A stretch of 64,000 bases of DNA from Talpa occidentalis (GCF_014898055.3 NW_023601212.1:52316329-52380328); one strand, 5' to 3'; positions 1 through 12,649 are shown, numbered from the stretch's first letter. The notes: generated by a model not told the origin, from the sequence alone. Made by a program: numbers and translations.

Positions 1-89
1 CAATGCTTTTAATTATCTCAAGGAAACAGTGAGTACAATTTACTTGGACTCTGTGTTGGAAGCTACAATTGTTATCTTCTTATTTCCAG

Positions 90-171
90 GTGGAGCACCA
101 GTATTCCCACAAGTTCACAGTGACGGTGTTGCGTGCCACCAAAGTGACAAAGGGGGCCATCGGTGACATGC
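90..171 (+). CDS. PLA2G4A: PLA2G4A coding exon, residues 12-38 (C2 domain, first Ca-binding loop)
   Basis: First PLA2G4A exon in the window. Cytosolic phospholipase A2 alpha releases arachidonate from the sn-2 position of membrane phospholipids after its C2 domain docks on membranes in response to calcium. The exon starts in phase 0 after tttccag and ends after one base of codon 39, before gtaagt. It reads [11 protein letters not shown] and ends [12 protein letters not shown]. Asp37 of the first calcium-binding loop is present. Human Phe35 in that loop is Ile here, a hydrophobic-for-hydrophobic change at the membrane-inserting tip. The start codon and first 11 residues must lie in an exon before position 1. 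By analogy with the human gene this is probably exon 3 (inference). Numbering follows human PLA2G4A, counted from residue 12. Confidence 0.96.
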
Positions 172-1198
172 GTAAGTTCTTTTATTTGCTTTTCTATTGC
201 AAATTCATAGTTAGGGTTTCCCTTTAGATTATCCAAGTTCCTTGACGGGTTCCTTCTTCAAACAGGTCATCTCTATCTAGATCTTTGAATGATACTGTTC
301 TGAGCAGTTCTTGATGCTTTCATTTGTCTGAATATTACTTCCTGTTGGCTTTTTAGTGGAGAGAGCATGGAGTCAGACAAAACGATTGTTTTATACAATA
401 CAGATCCTGGAATTCAATGAAATTGTATTTCATTCTGTCTTGGAAAGAGTGCTTAGTCAGGACTTCAAATAATCTTCTCTGTGAGGTATTATGCTTTTAG
501 GATTAAAAAACTGCCATCTGACTCTGAAGCCTTTGAATAGGTTTATCATGTGTGGAAATAGAAGTGACTGTAGCTTCTATTTTAAGTGACAGCTTAAAAT
601 AATGCAACATAGCTAAGGAAAATGTTGAATTAACTTGCTGGCAGTATCCCTCTCCATGCTTTTAAAAGCAGTTTTCTGTTTAATGTTACCACCCTGAATC
701 ATGGAAATGGGATTAAAAAGAAAGATGGGTATTATGATGAGTTTAGTTGAGTTTTAGATTATTTATAATATATGGGAAAGACAATGGCAATTTAACTCAG
801 GAAAAGATTTTAAGGAAAGGACAGAGATTACACTTTACCCATCTGGAAAATGGGGAAGGCTTTCTTGCCTAAGTGATATTGTAAATTGTAAACTCTTAAA
901 GGAGAAATATCTCAGTGATGAGAGCAGGTAGAAGCTTTGGGCAAATAGATAGCATGTGCAAAGTGCAAAGGAGAGCAGAATTATAGAGAGCAGTGTCATT
1001 TGAGAATATAAAGCAAAGGTAAAGGAGCAATAGGTTGACAAGGACTAAGGTTGACATTTTATCAGAAATACAAGAATGTGATGGCATTTGTGAGTTGTGG
1101 CAATGAGAGTTGCAGTCACGTGATGGATTTTCATTTTTAAAAATGTTTGTTCTGACCCCAGTATGTTAAATATATTGGGGGTGAATGTGAAATTTCCT

Positions 1199-1600
1199 TT
1201 TTAAAATTTTTTATTGAAGTAACTTTGCTTTACAACATTACATAAGTTTCAGGTATACCTCATTATAAATCAGTGTGTGTGTATATTGCATTAAATTCAA
1301 CAGTAGAAGTCCAATTCTATCCTTTACCATATAGTTCACCCTTTTTTTTTCCCTCAATTTTTTTTTTTTTTTTTTTTTTGGACCCTTGCCGGCTGCCAGG
1401 AAATGAACTGGTGCTGCAGAGGTTGCGGGCAGCCTTGCAGCCCAGCGCTCAACCGCTGCGCCACGGTGGGAGGCCCTATAGTTCACCCTTTTTACCTGAT
1501 TTATTCACCTTCCTTTTCCCTTTCCTTCCAGTAAGCACTAAGCCATCTTACATCTACATTTATTTTTGTTTTATTTAGTCCATGTGCTTGTTCTGTTTCT
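1199..1600 (-). mobile_element. L1 3' end fragment (antisense), split by a SINE
   Basis: The segment starting aattttttattgaagtaac reads on the minus strand like the 3' untranslated tail of an L1. The same pattern recurs near 23.77, 59.16 and 61.83 kb. A short SINE (1358-1476) sits inside it. The L1 part resumes at the duplicated tatagttcaccctttt. It is 5' truncated and diverged. Confidence 0.6.
1358..1476 (-). mobile_element. Short SINE copy: tRNA-like head plus poly(A) only
   Basis: On the minus strand it starts GGGCCTCCCACCGTGGCGCA, runs about 95 bp through the tRNA-like head and goes straight into poly(A) (the T-run at 1358-1379). The usual body (tctcctg, ccctcagcagtgta, tctggtgaat blocks) is absent. 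The site duplication tatagttcaccctttt is at 1330 and 1477. Confidence 0.8.
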
Positions 1601-1964
1601 CTGCATACCACAGAGTGAAATACTGTTAGTTGGAATAAACATTTCTAATTCAACTAAAGGCTGTGTCTCTAACTTGTTGGGCAGGCATGCCATTCACCTA
1701 ATTTGAATTTGAAAAATAGTTCTCTCTTATGCAAAACGCAGGAAGGCTTTCTATAAGTACAGCCTCTGTTATGCGGAGCCTCAGGTGGTTACTAGGGTTG
1801 AGTCCAATAGCAGTTCAAACTCTACACTGTGAGTCTCCTTTAACTGTTGTGCATCTGATTTCTTAGCTACATTTCCCATAGGCTGTAGGCATGATCGTGA
1901 TGAGAGTATTTGTGATAATTAGCACAGAGAACTATCTTTTGAAGGGTCAAAACTGATATTTCAG

Positions 1965-2225
1965 GGGGCCTCCCTAGTGGCACAAGGGGTTAAGTCACAG
2001 CACTATAAAGCTATTGAAAGCCAGTGCAGCATGAGTTTGATCCTCAGCAAGGAAGCTGACCCATCTGACGCAGTAGACCTCTCCTGTCTCGCCAGTTGCT
2101 CCCCTCAGCAGTGTATTTCAGTTAAACCACCTGTTCTGCTCCCCACTCTGTCTCTGGTGAATCCTCTCACACACACCCCTCACCTCTGGCCTGTGCCCCA
2201 GTTCTTGTATGCATAAATAAATGAA

Positions 2226-2265
<40 letters not shown>
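1965..2265 (+). mobile_element. tRNA-derived SINE, 'gcacaaggggttaag' type
   Basis: Full-length copy with the cctccctagtggcacaagg head, tctctggtgaatcctctcac body, aataaatgaatct end and a 38-nt poly(A). The target duplication ctgatatttcag (1953-1964) / ctgacatttcag (2268-2279) has one mismatch. Its 79-codon ORF is a by-product. Confidence 0.92.
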
Positions 2266-2267
<2 letters not shown>

Positions 2268-3339
2268 CTGACATTTCAGTTATAACATCTCACTTATTTC
2301 CTTGTTTTCACCTGAGGCCTGGGACAGCCAAGAACTAAGAGCTGCCAGTCCTTTCCCAGACATGCCTGCTAATTTCACTATTACTCAAATGTTCCATTTA
2401 GACCCAGTTGCCCATGCCAACCCTTCACTGTATCTTTATGCTCATGTCATACAAAGAGGCAGTTTGAAATTTTGGTTTGTACTTGGCTCACCATAGTCTT
2501 ATTTTTAAACTAAGTAACTTGCAGTATTTTGGCAATACTAACATAACTCTTACTTTTTAAAGATATAGGAAGTTGTAGTGGATGTAACAGAGCATGTCAA
2601 CACTGTGACTGGTGCTAAGGTATTGGTTGGATGAATTTTAAGCTCTATTTATATTCTACCTACAAATATATACCGAAGGACTGCACGACAGTAAAATTTC
2701 AATTGGTAATAGTTTCCTTTGTCCATATATGCAAAGAGACATTCACCTCTGGTTGCAAACCTCATTTTATAACCAAAATAAATGACTGGTGCAACACAGC
2801 GACTAACTCACTGAATTTCCACTCCTTTTAAAAAGTGTTGGAAAAATACAGCTCATGCGTGATATGGAGCAAGTCTCAGAATTCAGAATTTGATACAGTC
2901 CTATTTCTTTCCCTGAGATTATCAAATAATGAATACCATAATGTTTTTGAAGCAATAAAATATCATACCGACGTTAGATATGTTTAATATCCTGATTGTA
3001 CACAAGTACTGGGGATTCTTGTTGGCTTTCCTTTGACACTGCACCCTTTCTCCTTCCAGAATCAGCATCTTATGTTAGGGCTCTGAGGACAGTTGCAGAC
3101 TGCAAACAGATCTACTTTCCTTCCATATTTAGAAGACCCCTGTTTAATGTCAACATTTAAAAGTGAAGAAAAAATAAATATCCTTGGAAGAGCTATGGAT
3201 TGTATTTAAATCAACATCTGTGTCTTGGATAAGTGATGTTTCATTTCAGATAACCTCATAGTAAGATCTAGATCAAGTTCCTAATTTTTAAACGGCTGTG
3301 CCATTGCAGGTCTAAGGCTGACCTTAACTCTCAAGCAGC

Positions 3340-3485
3340 TTCGCAAACTTTAATGTCCATGTTACTGGGGGCTCTTGTTCAAAATGTAGAATGTGATCAG
3401 TAGATTTGGAGAATAGATTTTGCATTTTTAATATACAAGTGACACAGACATCACTGGTCTGTGGACCACATTTTGGGAGGCAGGC
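3340..3485 (+). mobile_element. MER5-like hAT DNA transposon remnant
   Basis: Old non-autonomous element recognised from its order of motifs: a gcaaactttaatgtcc start, a middle like cttgttcaaaatgtaga, and the end ctggtctgtggaccacattt. It is heavily diverged and non-coding. The family name is from memory. Confidence 0.6.
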
Positions 3486-4512
3486 TCTAGACAGTGTCTT
3501 TCATGAGGTCTGCAGAGCTTATGAGCAAAAAAAGTCTTTAAATATTCTGAGAAGGGATATGCTTTTAAGGTTTTTGTTCTGTGTTGAGCTTACTTTTTTA
3601 ATAAAATAGCCATGAACTCCCTAATACTTTTTAATTCCTATATTTTTTTAAAAAATACATCCTCAGTGAGAAGGATGGAAATAAACCTGTAACACAATTA
3701 TATTCTGAAACTCCAAAAATCTTTAATATTGTAATCATGATCATACCGGATTTCAAAAAAGTAGGGCATATATTTTTTTTGTTTCAAACTTCACAGCACT
3801 TGAAGTTAAATGATCAAATCTATGGCATGTACTATGTGCACACAGATTCTTAAATATATACTTTCCTTTGTGTACATAAATATATCCTCCATAAATATTT
3901 CAACATTGAATGAAATATTTATGCTCTTCTCTCAAATGAAGTTTAATGCTCTCTCGCCTTATTTATGATTATGTGATATCTGGGACTGAAGTAAGAGCCC
4001 AGTAAGGGTATTTACTAGGTGCTCTATGTTTAACCACTGTAATGTTTGAAATATTATTTACCTTTCCCTTGCAAAGGGAAACGTGTGAATGTGAAATAAA
4101 ACCTTAATTTTAAAAACTTTTTTTAAAGTTGAGTGACTCTCAGCCTCCTTTTCATATGCTAGAGTAAATTCTCTGCCAAAAGTCATTATACTTCTATACT
4201 GAGATGGTGTGATTAATATAATTAAGTTTAAAAACAGGTTAAATATTTCAAATTTTCAAATAAAAATATGCTCTGAATGTTTTTATGTTAAAGAAAATGC
4301 CTTTGTGATTCTAAAAGTTTAAGCACTTACGTGAAAATATTTAGTATATGTTATTTTGGCATACTTCAATATTTTGAATTTTTCCTTAAAAATTATGGAA
4401 CAGAGAGACTGAAATGCCTAGTTAAAGTTAAACTTAGCTGAGGTATAGTCTGGGAGTCTTTATAAATTTTCCTGAATCCTTGGAAGTCCGTTTCCAGTCT
4501 CCTTCCTCTCTT

Positions 4513-4543
4513 GATATATCAATATATATATATATATATATAA
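4513..4543. repeat. (TA)n microsatellite
   Basis: Uninterrupted run of about 12 TA units between gatatatcaa and tttatttaat. Confidence 0.9.
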
Positions 4544-4587
4544 TTTATTTAATATTTCTTGGGGATTAGACAGTTTATTCCATTTTT

Positions 4588-4800
4588 TTAATTTAAATTT
4601 TATTTTTATATTCCCCCTTATTTTGACCCCAGTCCCTCCTTTCCCTGCCCCCCACCCCCTATAGAGTGTCTCTGGTTCATAATTGTTTGTTGATTTTGAT
4701 TTTTACTTTCTTATAGTTATTCTTTTTCGTGGTCTCTTAATTAAGTTTTCTAGATTCCTGCTATGAGTGAGACCATTCGGTATTTTTCTTTTTCCTATAT
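4588..4800 (-). mobile_element. L1 3' end fragment (antisense)
   Basis: On the minus strand this gives the same tail as the L1 at 19.53 kb: an ORF2-end segment (tcataggaatct-like), then a G-rich stretch, then an aatataaaaataaaattt-like tail. It is 5' truncated to about 210 bp. Confidence 0.7.
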
Positions 4801-5099
4801 TTTTAATGAAATATTTCCGATAAAATTGTAAATAATTATTTTAAGTTGTTAGACCAGAATAATTCAGATTTCCAGATGCAATATGAAATGACAATCTTGA
4901 AATTTTAATTTTGGAAAAGAAATGTTAAAAAAATATAATTCAGTGTTTTGTTTTTTTTTTCTTTCTTTCAGTAAGACACTATTATCAATAAATGCAACCA
5001 CACACTATATGCTACAGTATTCATTCAGTGACTTGAAGAAAAAAAGATAAGCAGAAGGCTTGTGGTAGATAGCATCACTGAATGTCTTTATGAGCCTGC

Positions 5100-5425
5100 A
5101 GAGGAAGCTAGAACTGGCTTGCTTACTTTCAAGTGCCCCTTCCACTCTTTATTAGCCACATAAATTTAGACCAGCTTTCCTGCGCCTTTTTATTCAACTG
5201 TTAAATGGAGTATGAATTATACCTTCCAAATAGTTTTTTGGTATGAGGATTAAATGAGATTATCAAATCCTTACAAAAGTGTTGATGCGTATTATACACA
5301 ATGTGTTTGTTAAATAAATGCTAAGCAGAGTTATTATGGCTGATGCTATATTTAATATAGCATAATTTAATTTTAGTAATACTATGAGATAGGTGCTGTT
5401 TTTAATTTTACAGATGAAAACATTA
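5100..5425. mobile_element. MIR-like ancient SINE traces
   Basis: Segments near 5195-5285 (gttaaatggagtatgaat, gaggattaaatgaga) and 5380-5425 (atgagataggtgctg, ttttacagatgaaaac) resemble MIR core and flanks in opposite orientations. They are very diverged, so the borders are uncertain. Confidence 0.5.
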
Positions 5426-5710
5426 TGGTAGAACTTAAATCTCTCTCGCTCTGGTGTTTAGTTGGGTAATAGTTTTGTCTCTGAGCATTTTAGGATCTAA
5501 CTGGGTAGATGAAAACCAACCAAAGAGAGAATACATACTTAGCAAATGTGTGTTTAGATTATACAGTGTTGCTGATTTTGAAAAATGGTGATATACTTCA
5601 GAGAAGACATTACAACTTGAATGGCGATTAAGATAAACTTCATAGTTTATGCAGAGTTGTAATGTTTGATATGGATTTGGGAGAAAAATCATAAGAAAAT
5701 ATTTTGTTTT

Positions 5711-5962
5711 AAAGATTTTATTTTTATTTATTTATATAAGCACTGGGTATAGTCAGAAGCGTGGGAGGGTGAGAGAATTCACCAGAGCCAGAGCGGAGAA
5801 GAGAACAGGCAGCTGAGGGGAGCAGCGAGCACGGCAGGAGAGGTCTGCGCTCCATGTGGGGACCCTCGCCCTGCGGCAGGGGATCTTATCAAATCGGCGC
5901 TACAGAGGCTGCGGGCAGCTTCGCAACCCAGCACTCAACCGCTGCGCCACTCGGGAGGCCCC
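5711..5962 (-). mobile_element. tRNA-derived SINE, 'gcgcagcggttgagc' type
   Basis: The minus strand shows the gggcctcccgagtggcgcag head and a tataaataaataaaaat end. The direct repeat cataagaaaatatttt at 5690 and 5963 is the target duplication. There is a small internal deletion before the gctgctcccctcag block. Confidence 0.9.
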
Positions 5963-6093
5963 CATAAGAAAATATTTTTTAAAGTAGGATTGTCACAGTA
6001 TGCCTAATAGACATTATTATGGAGTTTTTCTGTTTTGAATGGTTTGTGCTTGTGAATGAATGTCAAATAGCTGGGATTATTCTTTGTTTTAAT

Positions 6094-6264
6094 GCAGTGG
6101 TTCTAAATTGGGGGATCGATTTTGCCCCTCTGGAAAATTGGACAATATCTGGAGACATTTTCAGTTGTAAAATTGTGGGAGCCTACTGGGAGAGTAGGGG
6201 CAGCAACTCAGACCAAAGAATTACCTGACCCAAAATATCAATAGTGTAGAGGTTGAGAACTCCC
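6094..6264 (+). mobile_element. MER20-like hAT DNA transposon
   Basis: It begins cagtggttctaaattg and ends gaggttgagaactccca, complementary-type ends expected of a hAT element. The interior gacaatatctggagacattt and caaagaattacctgaccc match my memory of MER20. It is about 170 bp, non-coding and diverged. Confidence 0.75.
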
Positions 6265-8076
6265 ATTTTAAAACAAAATTATTATTGCATGCAGTAGAAT
6301 GGTTAAATCATTTGCCTAAAATTAATAATATAAATTAATGTTTTATGATACTGCATAACAATTTCTAGAGAGTTACTTGTCCCATTCAATCTTTACAGTT
6401 TCCAAGAAACATTTCTAGGTTATGAACTTTTAAAATACTCCAGGCATCCATACTGATAACAATGGCATTTTAATTTCCTTCCAAAAACACATCATGGATA
6501 TTTAAGTAAAAGGGCAACAAAACTTTCATTTCTGTTTTAGATCTACATTTAGCTTCCTTTGGGTTGCTTTGGCATGCATCTTTCTCTGTCTTCTCATGAA
6601 TGTCAATATTCTTACAATCGTTTTGACACATTGGCTCGATGCCATAATGTTAGCCCACTTCATTAATGTAATGAGTCAATTGTTAACACAAAATGTACTG
6701 AGTCAAACTGTGAGTTAAGCTTTCTTCCTGGTGTCCATTTGACTGATGGTACATTCTGATAGTTTCTCTGTCTTTACTAAAGGAAACATGTGGCCTTAAA
6801 AAGTACTCTTGAGACTATGAGCAAAGGAAATGAAAAATAGGGAAAGCTGAAATGGGAGACTGCCTGATAAAGGGGTTTCAGAATGGTCTTAATAAAACTG
6901 CTTTGTAATTTCAAATGGGAGACAGGTGTACCTATGTTTGCTTGAGTTCCTAGTTGTCCTTTTCTTTCATATATATATAATATTATATATAATATTTGAA
7001 TATATATATTCATTGCCAAACTTCTCTTCCACTAAACCACATTGGAGTCTTCACTAACTTTTTCAGCTCCTGCATCTCTACGAATTCAGTCACTTCCCTT
7101 CAGCATCTATAGCCATAACAATTCCAATTTAGAAACCATTCTGAAGGACCAGAGGCTGCTACATGTAAATAAGCCGGTCCCCTGACACTCTGCCCCATTC
7201 CTGGGAGTTCTTAAAGGAGGCATGCTGGGATTTAAGCACTTTTTTTTTTTTTTTGACATTTTAGTGCTTGGAAATAAAAGTTGAGTAAAAATACACTTGA
7301 AAGAAAGGGTGACAGTGATTTATATTAAAATGCAAATAAATGAGGTGAAGACAAAGAAAGCACCCAGAGAGGGGAGACCTGTTACCCAAGAGTAAAAGAA
7401 AAAGGCAGAGAGGTGAGATTGCTGTGCCTATAAAGATTACCTTTCTGTAGTGTTATTCAGGGCTAGTCTGTCATCTCTTCAGTCACATTTATTCTGTTCC
7501 TGTAATGTTTCAGGCTTTGTGCTAGACTCTGACACAATATTGAATAGGAAAAATGTGGCCTCTGGCATTCTGGAGTTTATAGTTTAACAGAAACAGAAAT
7601 AGATGAGTTGTTAGTGTCAGTATATTTCAAAGGGCAAAGAATTTGGCTTGGAAAGACTAGGTTATAGTTCTGTCTATAAATGACCTTGCTCAACTTACTA
7701 ACAAACTCAGTTATCTACATGATAGAATAATACCTGAACCAGGAAGTTGAAGCTTTAGGTGAAATTACTTTTGTGCAGATGTACGTAGATGAGATCTCCA
7801 GGGAACATGACTCATAGAGACCAATTTTACCCAATAGCAATATGGTTAACTAGTCCACTAGGGATGTATGAGCTAGTTAAGGGAATAGAGGGAACATGTC
7901 TTTTCTCTCAGCAGTGTGCAGTATGCAGTGTGTCTGTGTGCAGTCTTTGGACTCTTTATCTTGGATCTTTTTAGAACAAGGAGAATGACTTGAATAACTT
8001 TCAGTTATCAGCTAGAATGTCAAAAGAAAACGTGATGATATGCACAAATAAAAGGATGGCAGTGTTCTCTTAGAAT

Positions 8077-8113
8077 GAACATTCCAGCCGCCACATGACT
8101 ATGTGGAATGTTC
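8077..8113. repeat. Imperfect palindrome (hairpin)
   Basis: The arms gaacatt and aatgttc, and inside them ccacat and atgtgg, pair around a gact loop with one unpaired 7-base bulge. No gene is nearby. The flanking gaa/ttc triplets resemble heat-shock-factor half-sites, but that is weak. Confidence 0.6.
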
Positions 8114-8595
8114 GAAACGTGGATTCCAGAGCTGCTTAACAGTTAAGTGTTGATCTGTGAGAGTGATCAATGTGTGGTGAAAGAAGATCTCTGACAGAGA
8201 CCGTCTGCTGTGGGGGTTCTTGTGGGTCTTTCTCAGCACCTTTAGACTTGTCTTGATAGGTAGTCAAGTCAAAAGTATGTTGCCCCAAAATCCAAAAATG
8301 GGAGGAAATAAGCAACTATAAGGTTAATAGTCCACATGACAAGTGGTGCTGCATTTCGTGGGGCAGTGATATTTTGAGTAGAATTGAGGAGTCAAAAGTG
8401 ATAGGTGGAATAGGTAAAACTTGGAGACAGATGGTAAAAGGGAATGACTTATGTTTCTAGCTCTGGAACTAGGAATTAAATAAAATAGAAAATTGAGTAA
8501 AAAGAACAAGTATTTACTTTTAATTGGGGAGTCGTTTAGATTTTTTTCTTTTGTCTTGCATTTGGGGAAAGAAAGATAAAAAGAAAATGGATTTA

Positions 8596-8881
8596 GGGCC
8601 TGCCTGGTGGCGCAGCGGTTGAGCACTGGGTTGCGAAGCTGCCCACAGCCTCTGCAGCACCAGTTCGATCCCCGGCTGCTCCCCGGCCACCGGAGGAGGG
8701 TCCCACATGGCGCGCAGACCTCTCCTGCCGCCCGCTCCTCCCCTCAGCAGTGTACTTTGGTCCTTCTGCCTGCTCTGCTCTCCGCTCTGGCTTGGTGAAT
8801 TCTCTCACCCTCCCACAATTCTGACTATACCCAGTGCTTGTATAAATAAATAAATAAATCTTTATTAAAAAAAAAAAAAAA
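8596..8881 (+). mobile_element. tRNA-derived SINE, 'gcgcagcggttgagc' type
   Basis: Full-length copy with the tggcgcagcggttgagcact head, a B-box-like ggttcgatccc (ccagttcgatccccgg), an aataaataaatc end and poly(A). Perfect target duplication agaaaatggattt at 8582 and 8881. Confidence 0.93.
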
Positions 8882-9329
8882 GAAAATGGATTTGTCTTGT
8901 ACACATTGAGTTTGGGAGATTTTCCAGGTATTTGCAAGACATACGGTGATTTTTCAAGGCATCCAAGATGAAAGGTTTCAGAGTAGAGGTGGGACTCACA
9001 GATGTGGATTAAGGAGACAAAAAATTTATGTGCAATCCATAGTCAAGGAAGAGTTAAAGAAAATCCAGAATTGATTCAGAATGTTTCAAAAGCTTCCCCT
9101 TCTTTCAAAACATATTCCTCAGCAATAGATTATATATGGACATGTAAACAAAACCTCGAATTTGTTGTGTTTGTACCTCCTCTTCTTTGCAGCCTTGAGG
9201 AAATGAGGGAGTACTTCATGGTTGCTCTTTAAACCTTGAAGAAAATTAGCTTTAAATGATCTGAGGTCAATTAAACTATAGGATTGATGATGCATTGTTG
9301 GCTGAGGGGGCATTTTTACATCATTGTTC

Positions 9330-10006
9330 ATTTTTAAAGAATATTTGCTTCTACCCTGCCCCCGGTGTAGTCCCCATAGAATTTCCTTCCCCAGTGCACC
9401 TGTGCACCATCACCTCAGTCCCCTGTGCTCCTCCCTCCCTCCCTCTGATCCCTCTCCCTCCTCCTCCCCTGCAGGATGTCTCTGATTTATAATTGTCTGT
9501 TTTTGTTTTGTTGTGTATTGTACTGTTATTATTTTTTTACACTGATGTTTTATTTGGTTCCCCTATATTCGTGCTATAAGTGAAACCATCCGATATTTTT
9601 CTTTTTCCTTCTGACTTATTTCACTGAGCATAATTCCTTCTAGCTCCATCCATGTTGCTGGGAATGGCATCAGTTTATCTTTTTAGATGGTGGAGCAATA
9701 TTTCATTATATATATGTATATATACCACATCTTCTTGATCCAGTCATCTATTTTTGGGCATTTGGGTTGTTTCCAGGTTTTACCTGTTGTTAATAGTGCT
9801 GCAATAAACATAGGGGTGCAAGTGTCCTTTTGAATCAATGTTTTAAATTCCTTTGGGTAGGTCCCTTGGAGTGGAATTGCCCGGTCATATGGTAGCTCCA
9901 TTTGTAGTAGAATGAGGAACCTCCAAACAGCTTTCCACAGTGGTTGGACCAGTTTGCACTTCCACCAGCCATGTAGGAGAGTTCCTTTTTCATGTTGAGT
10001 GTTTTT
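9330..10006 (-). mobile_element. L1 3' region with ORF2 C-terminal remnant
   Basis: On the minus strand 9683-9901 encodes a piece of the L1 ORF2 C-terminus (the TWKQPKCPKIDDWIKKMW segment), followed by the final ORF2 codons and the 3' UTR down to about 9330. About 680 bp, 5' truncated, with stops. The very similar copy at 36.33-37.06 kb supports the call. Confidence 0.9.
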
Positions 10007-10021
10007 AAGACTATATCAAAA

Positions 10022-10337
10022 GGGCCTCCCCGGTGGCTCAGCGGTTGAGCACTGGGTTGCGAAGCTGCCTGCAGCCTCTGCAGCGCCGGTTCGATTCCTG
10101 GCTGCTCCCCGGCCACCAGAGGAGGGTCCCGCATGGCGCGCAGATCTCTCCTGCTGCCCGCTGCTCCCCTCAGCAGTGTACTTCGGTCCTTCTGCCTGCT
10201 CTGCTCCCCGCTCTGGCTCTGGTGAATTCTCTCACCCTCCCGCGCTTCTGACTGTACCCAGTGCATGTATAAACAAACAAACAAACAAACAAACAAATAA
10301 AACATGCCTCTATAAAAAAAAAAGATATTAAAAAAAA
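10022..10337 (+). mobile_element. tRNA-derived SINE with (AAAC)n tail, 'gcgcagcggttgagc' type
   Basis: Begins gggcctccccggtggctcag and carries the full body. The tail has six caaa units before the poly(A). The target duplication aagactatatcaa lies on both sides. The overlapping ORFs of 156 codons (-) and 110 codons (+) are SINE by-products. Confidence 0.93.
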
Positions 10338-10549
10338 AGACTATATCAAGAATTGTGACAACTCCTTTACAAATTGGTTTTGACTACATGCACATTAAAT
10401 GTCTTAAAGGGTTTGCTTCCTTTTGAAGGATTATTATAAAGATTTTTTAAGATATGTGAAGAGAAAGCCTCCAATTTAATGTGGTAAGTTAAGGGGGAAA
10501 AGTAAGGGGAATATTGAATATACAATGAAGAAACATGTAGATAGTTAGG

Positions 10550-11015
10550 TCTGGAATCAAAATAATGATAAACTGATATCACAAAAAGAGACTAATTGCA
10601 CAAAGATATCATGTATATGTATGCCAAAAATTGACAAAAAGCTCATTGAATTTTACATAAAGTTACAAAAGGGGCATGTTGGTCAAATGGGTCAGGGGTT
10701 GAGGGAGATGGGGAGAGATAATCAAATTATGTAAAGTTCCAGGTAAGAGAGGCACATGCTCTAGGGACCTGACATATAGCATGGTGACTGTCATTAACGC
10801 TTCTATATCATGAACTTGACAGTTGCTCTAAGAGAGTAGATCTTAAGTGTTCCCACCACACATAAAAAGAAATGGCAATTATGTGAGATGATGGAGGTGT
10901 TAACTAACACTTATGTGGTAATCACTTGGCAATCTATTAGGGTATCCCATCATTCTATAAATTTACACAATGTTACATATAAATTATATCGCAGTAAAGA
11001 TGGAGAAGAACTTTA
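10550..11015 (+). mobile_element. Old L1 3' UTR, sense
   Basis: Ends ttacatataaattatatcgcagtaaa, after a gacatatagcatggtgactg block and a tagatcttaagtgttc block. This order is typical of older mammalian L1 3' UTRs. No ORF remains. Confidence 0.7.
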
Positions 11016-11729
11016 CAATAGAGAGATATGGTAAGAAAGCAGAGAATAGTAGATTGGAAATTTATGGATAACAGGATTTAGGGTGAACAATTTTAGCCTA
11101 TATTTAGTTTTTCAAAATCGTTGGTGGAGGAGAGAGAAGTTCTTGAAGAACTGGCAGAATTAATGAGAGTTTATTTCTTAGGATAATCAATGTTTGTTTC
11201 TATTTATAGATTGAGAGGAAGCAACCAAGGGCAAAGCAATTATGGCATAATTTTTTGAGTAGGGAAAAATAAATGAAAAATATCTGAAAGGAAGTGGAAT
11301 TGTATAGAATTAACCAAAGTGTTTATGAATACTTTTTCTTCAGAGACATGAGAGAAAACTTAAGTATGGTAAAGAAAACTTTAAATATATGTATATTAAA
11401 AGTATGAGATATAGGGAAAAGAGATTGAAAGAGTACATCCAACCCTTTCGTTTTGCTTTCCCAGTGAAGTGTGAGTCTTATTTGTGTCCTTATGTGAGGA
11501 CTAATGAATATGGTAGGGGACTTGAGAAAGTAGGGTAGAGTAAATAAGATTTTTGAAGAAATCAATACAAATCTTATGAATTGAAAAGTTAAAGTTTTCT
11601 GAACCAAGGACAAAAAGCTGACTGATAAGGAAACAGATGGGCACATTTTACTATATTCAAGGTAGGCATTTCTTTTTGTTAAGACATCATTAAAGTAATG
11701 GAAAGAAAAAAACCCAGGTTTTTTTTTTT

Positions 11730-12560
11730 TAATAATTTGTGTGTTTGTTGAAGGACTCATATCCAGACTATGTACTCTGCCAATCAGAAAAAAAAAAAAA
11801 AAAGGCAACCCAACAGGAAAACAATGGACAAAAGTCTTGAGTAGGCCCTTCATTAAGAGAATATCCAACAGACCAATACAAATGTATGAATAAATACTTA
11901 ATCTCACATAGTCATAAAGGATGTATGAATTCAATCCACATGGAAGCACAATTACACATCCCTTTGATATTTGAAATTACTACACTTACAATCCTGAGTG
12001 TTGGGAAGGATATGCTGCCACATGACCATTAACATCAGGATATACAATGCTATAACAACTCTGTGTTCAAGTAATTCTGTGTCCCAAGAAATTCTTGGAT
12101 ATTTTAACAGAAGCATTTATATGTGTGTCAAAAAATATCTATCAAAAACCATGTACAAAAATGTTCATAGCAACACCATTGATAATTGTCTAAATTGGAC
12201 ATAATACAAATCTCCATTAACATTGGAGTAGAGAAACATTTTATGAAATATTTATAACTGTCCCTTTCCCTTTTTAATATCAATAATACATCAGTAATTA
12301 GTGAATATGAAATTTTACACATGTTAGTATGAATGACTCTCATAAACATAATGGTGGACAAAAAGAAGTCAGATCCAAGAGTATATACTGTTTTGCTACT
12401 TCTAATTATAGAAAGATAAAAAAATTACAGGAAAAATATTTTCTTAGGATGAAAGACAGGTAGAGTCTCCCTCATGGAGGTGAAAGAGGGTTCTGGAATT
12501 CTGGTAGTGATCTGTAGCTTGATCTGGGTTGTGTTATCATGGGTGAGTTCAGTTCATAAA
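11730..12560 (+). mobile_element. Decayed L1 ORF2 remnant, sense
   Basis: Translated pieces with stops between them resemble the late part of L1 ORF2: caacaggaaaacaatggac, then a gttgggaaggatatg block, then atgttcatagcaacacca. The 208-codon minus-strand ORF at 11323-11949 lies over this segment and is not a gene. Confidence 0.6.
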
Positions 12561-12649
12561 AATTAAACTATACATTTACAATCTGCTAACTTCTTTGTAT
12601 TATCCTTTAAAATATTTACATTAAAAAAAGGAAAGGGATAGTTACTGAA

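Noticed and set aside
9835..10305. 156-codon minus-strand ORF
   Set aside because: Antisense reading of a SINE joined to an L1 fragment. The same peptide-like strings recur wherever the SINE occurs.
11323..11949. 208-codon minus-strand ORF
   Set aside because: AT-rich, runs of Phe and Lys from poly(A)/poly(T), and opposite a decayed L1 ORF2. No family resemblance.
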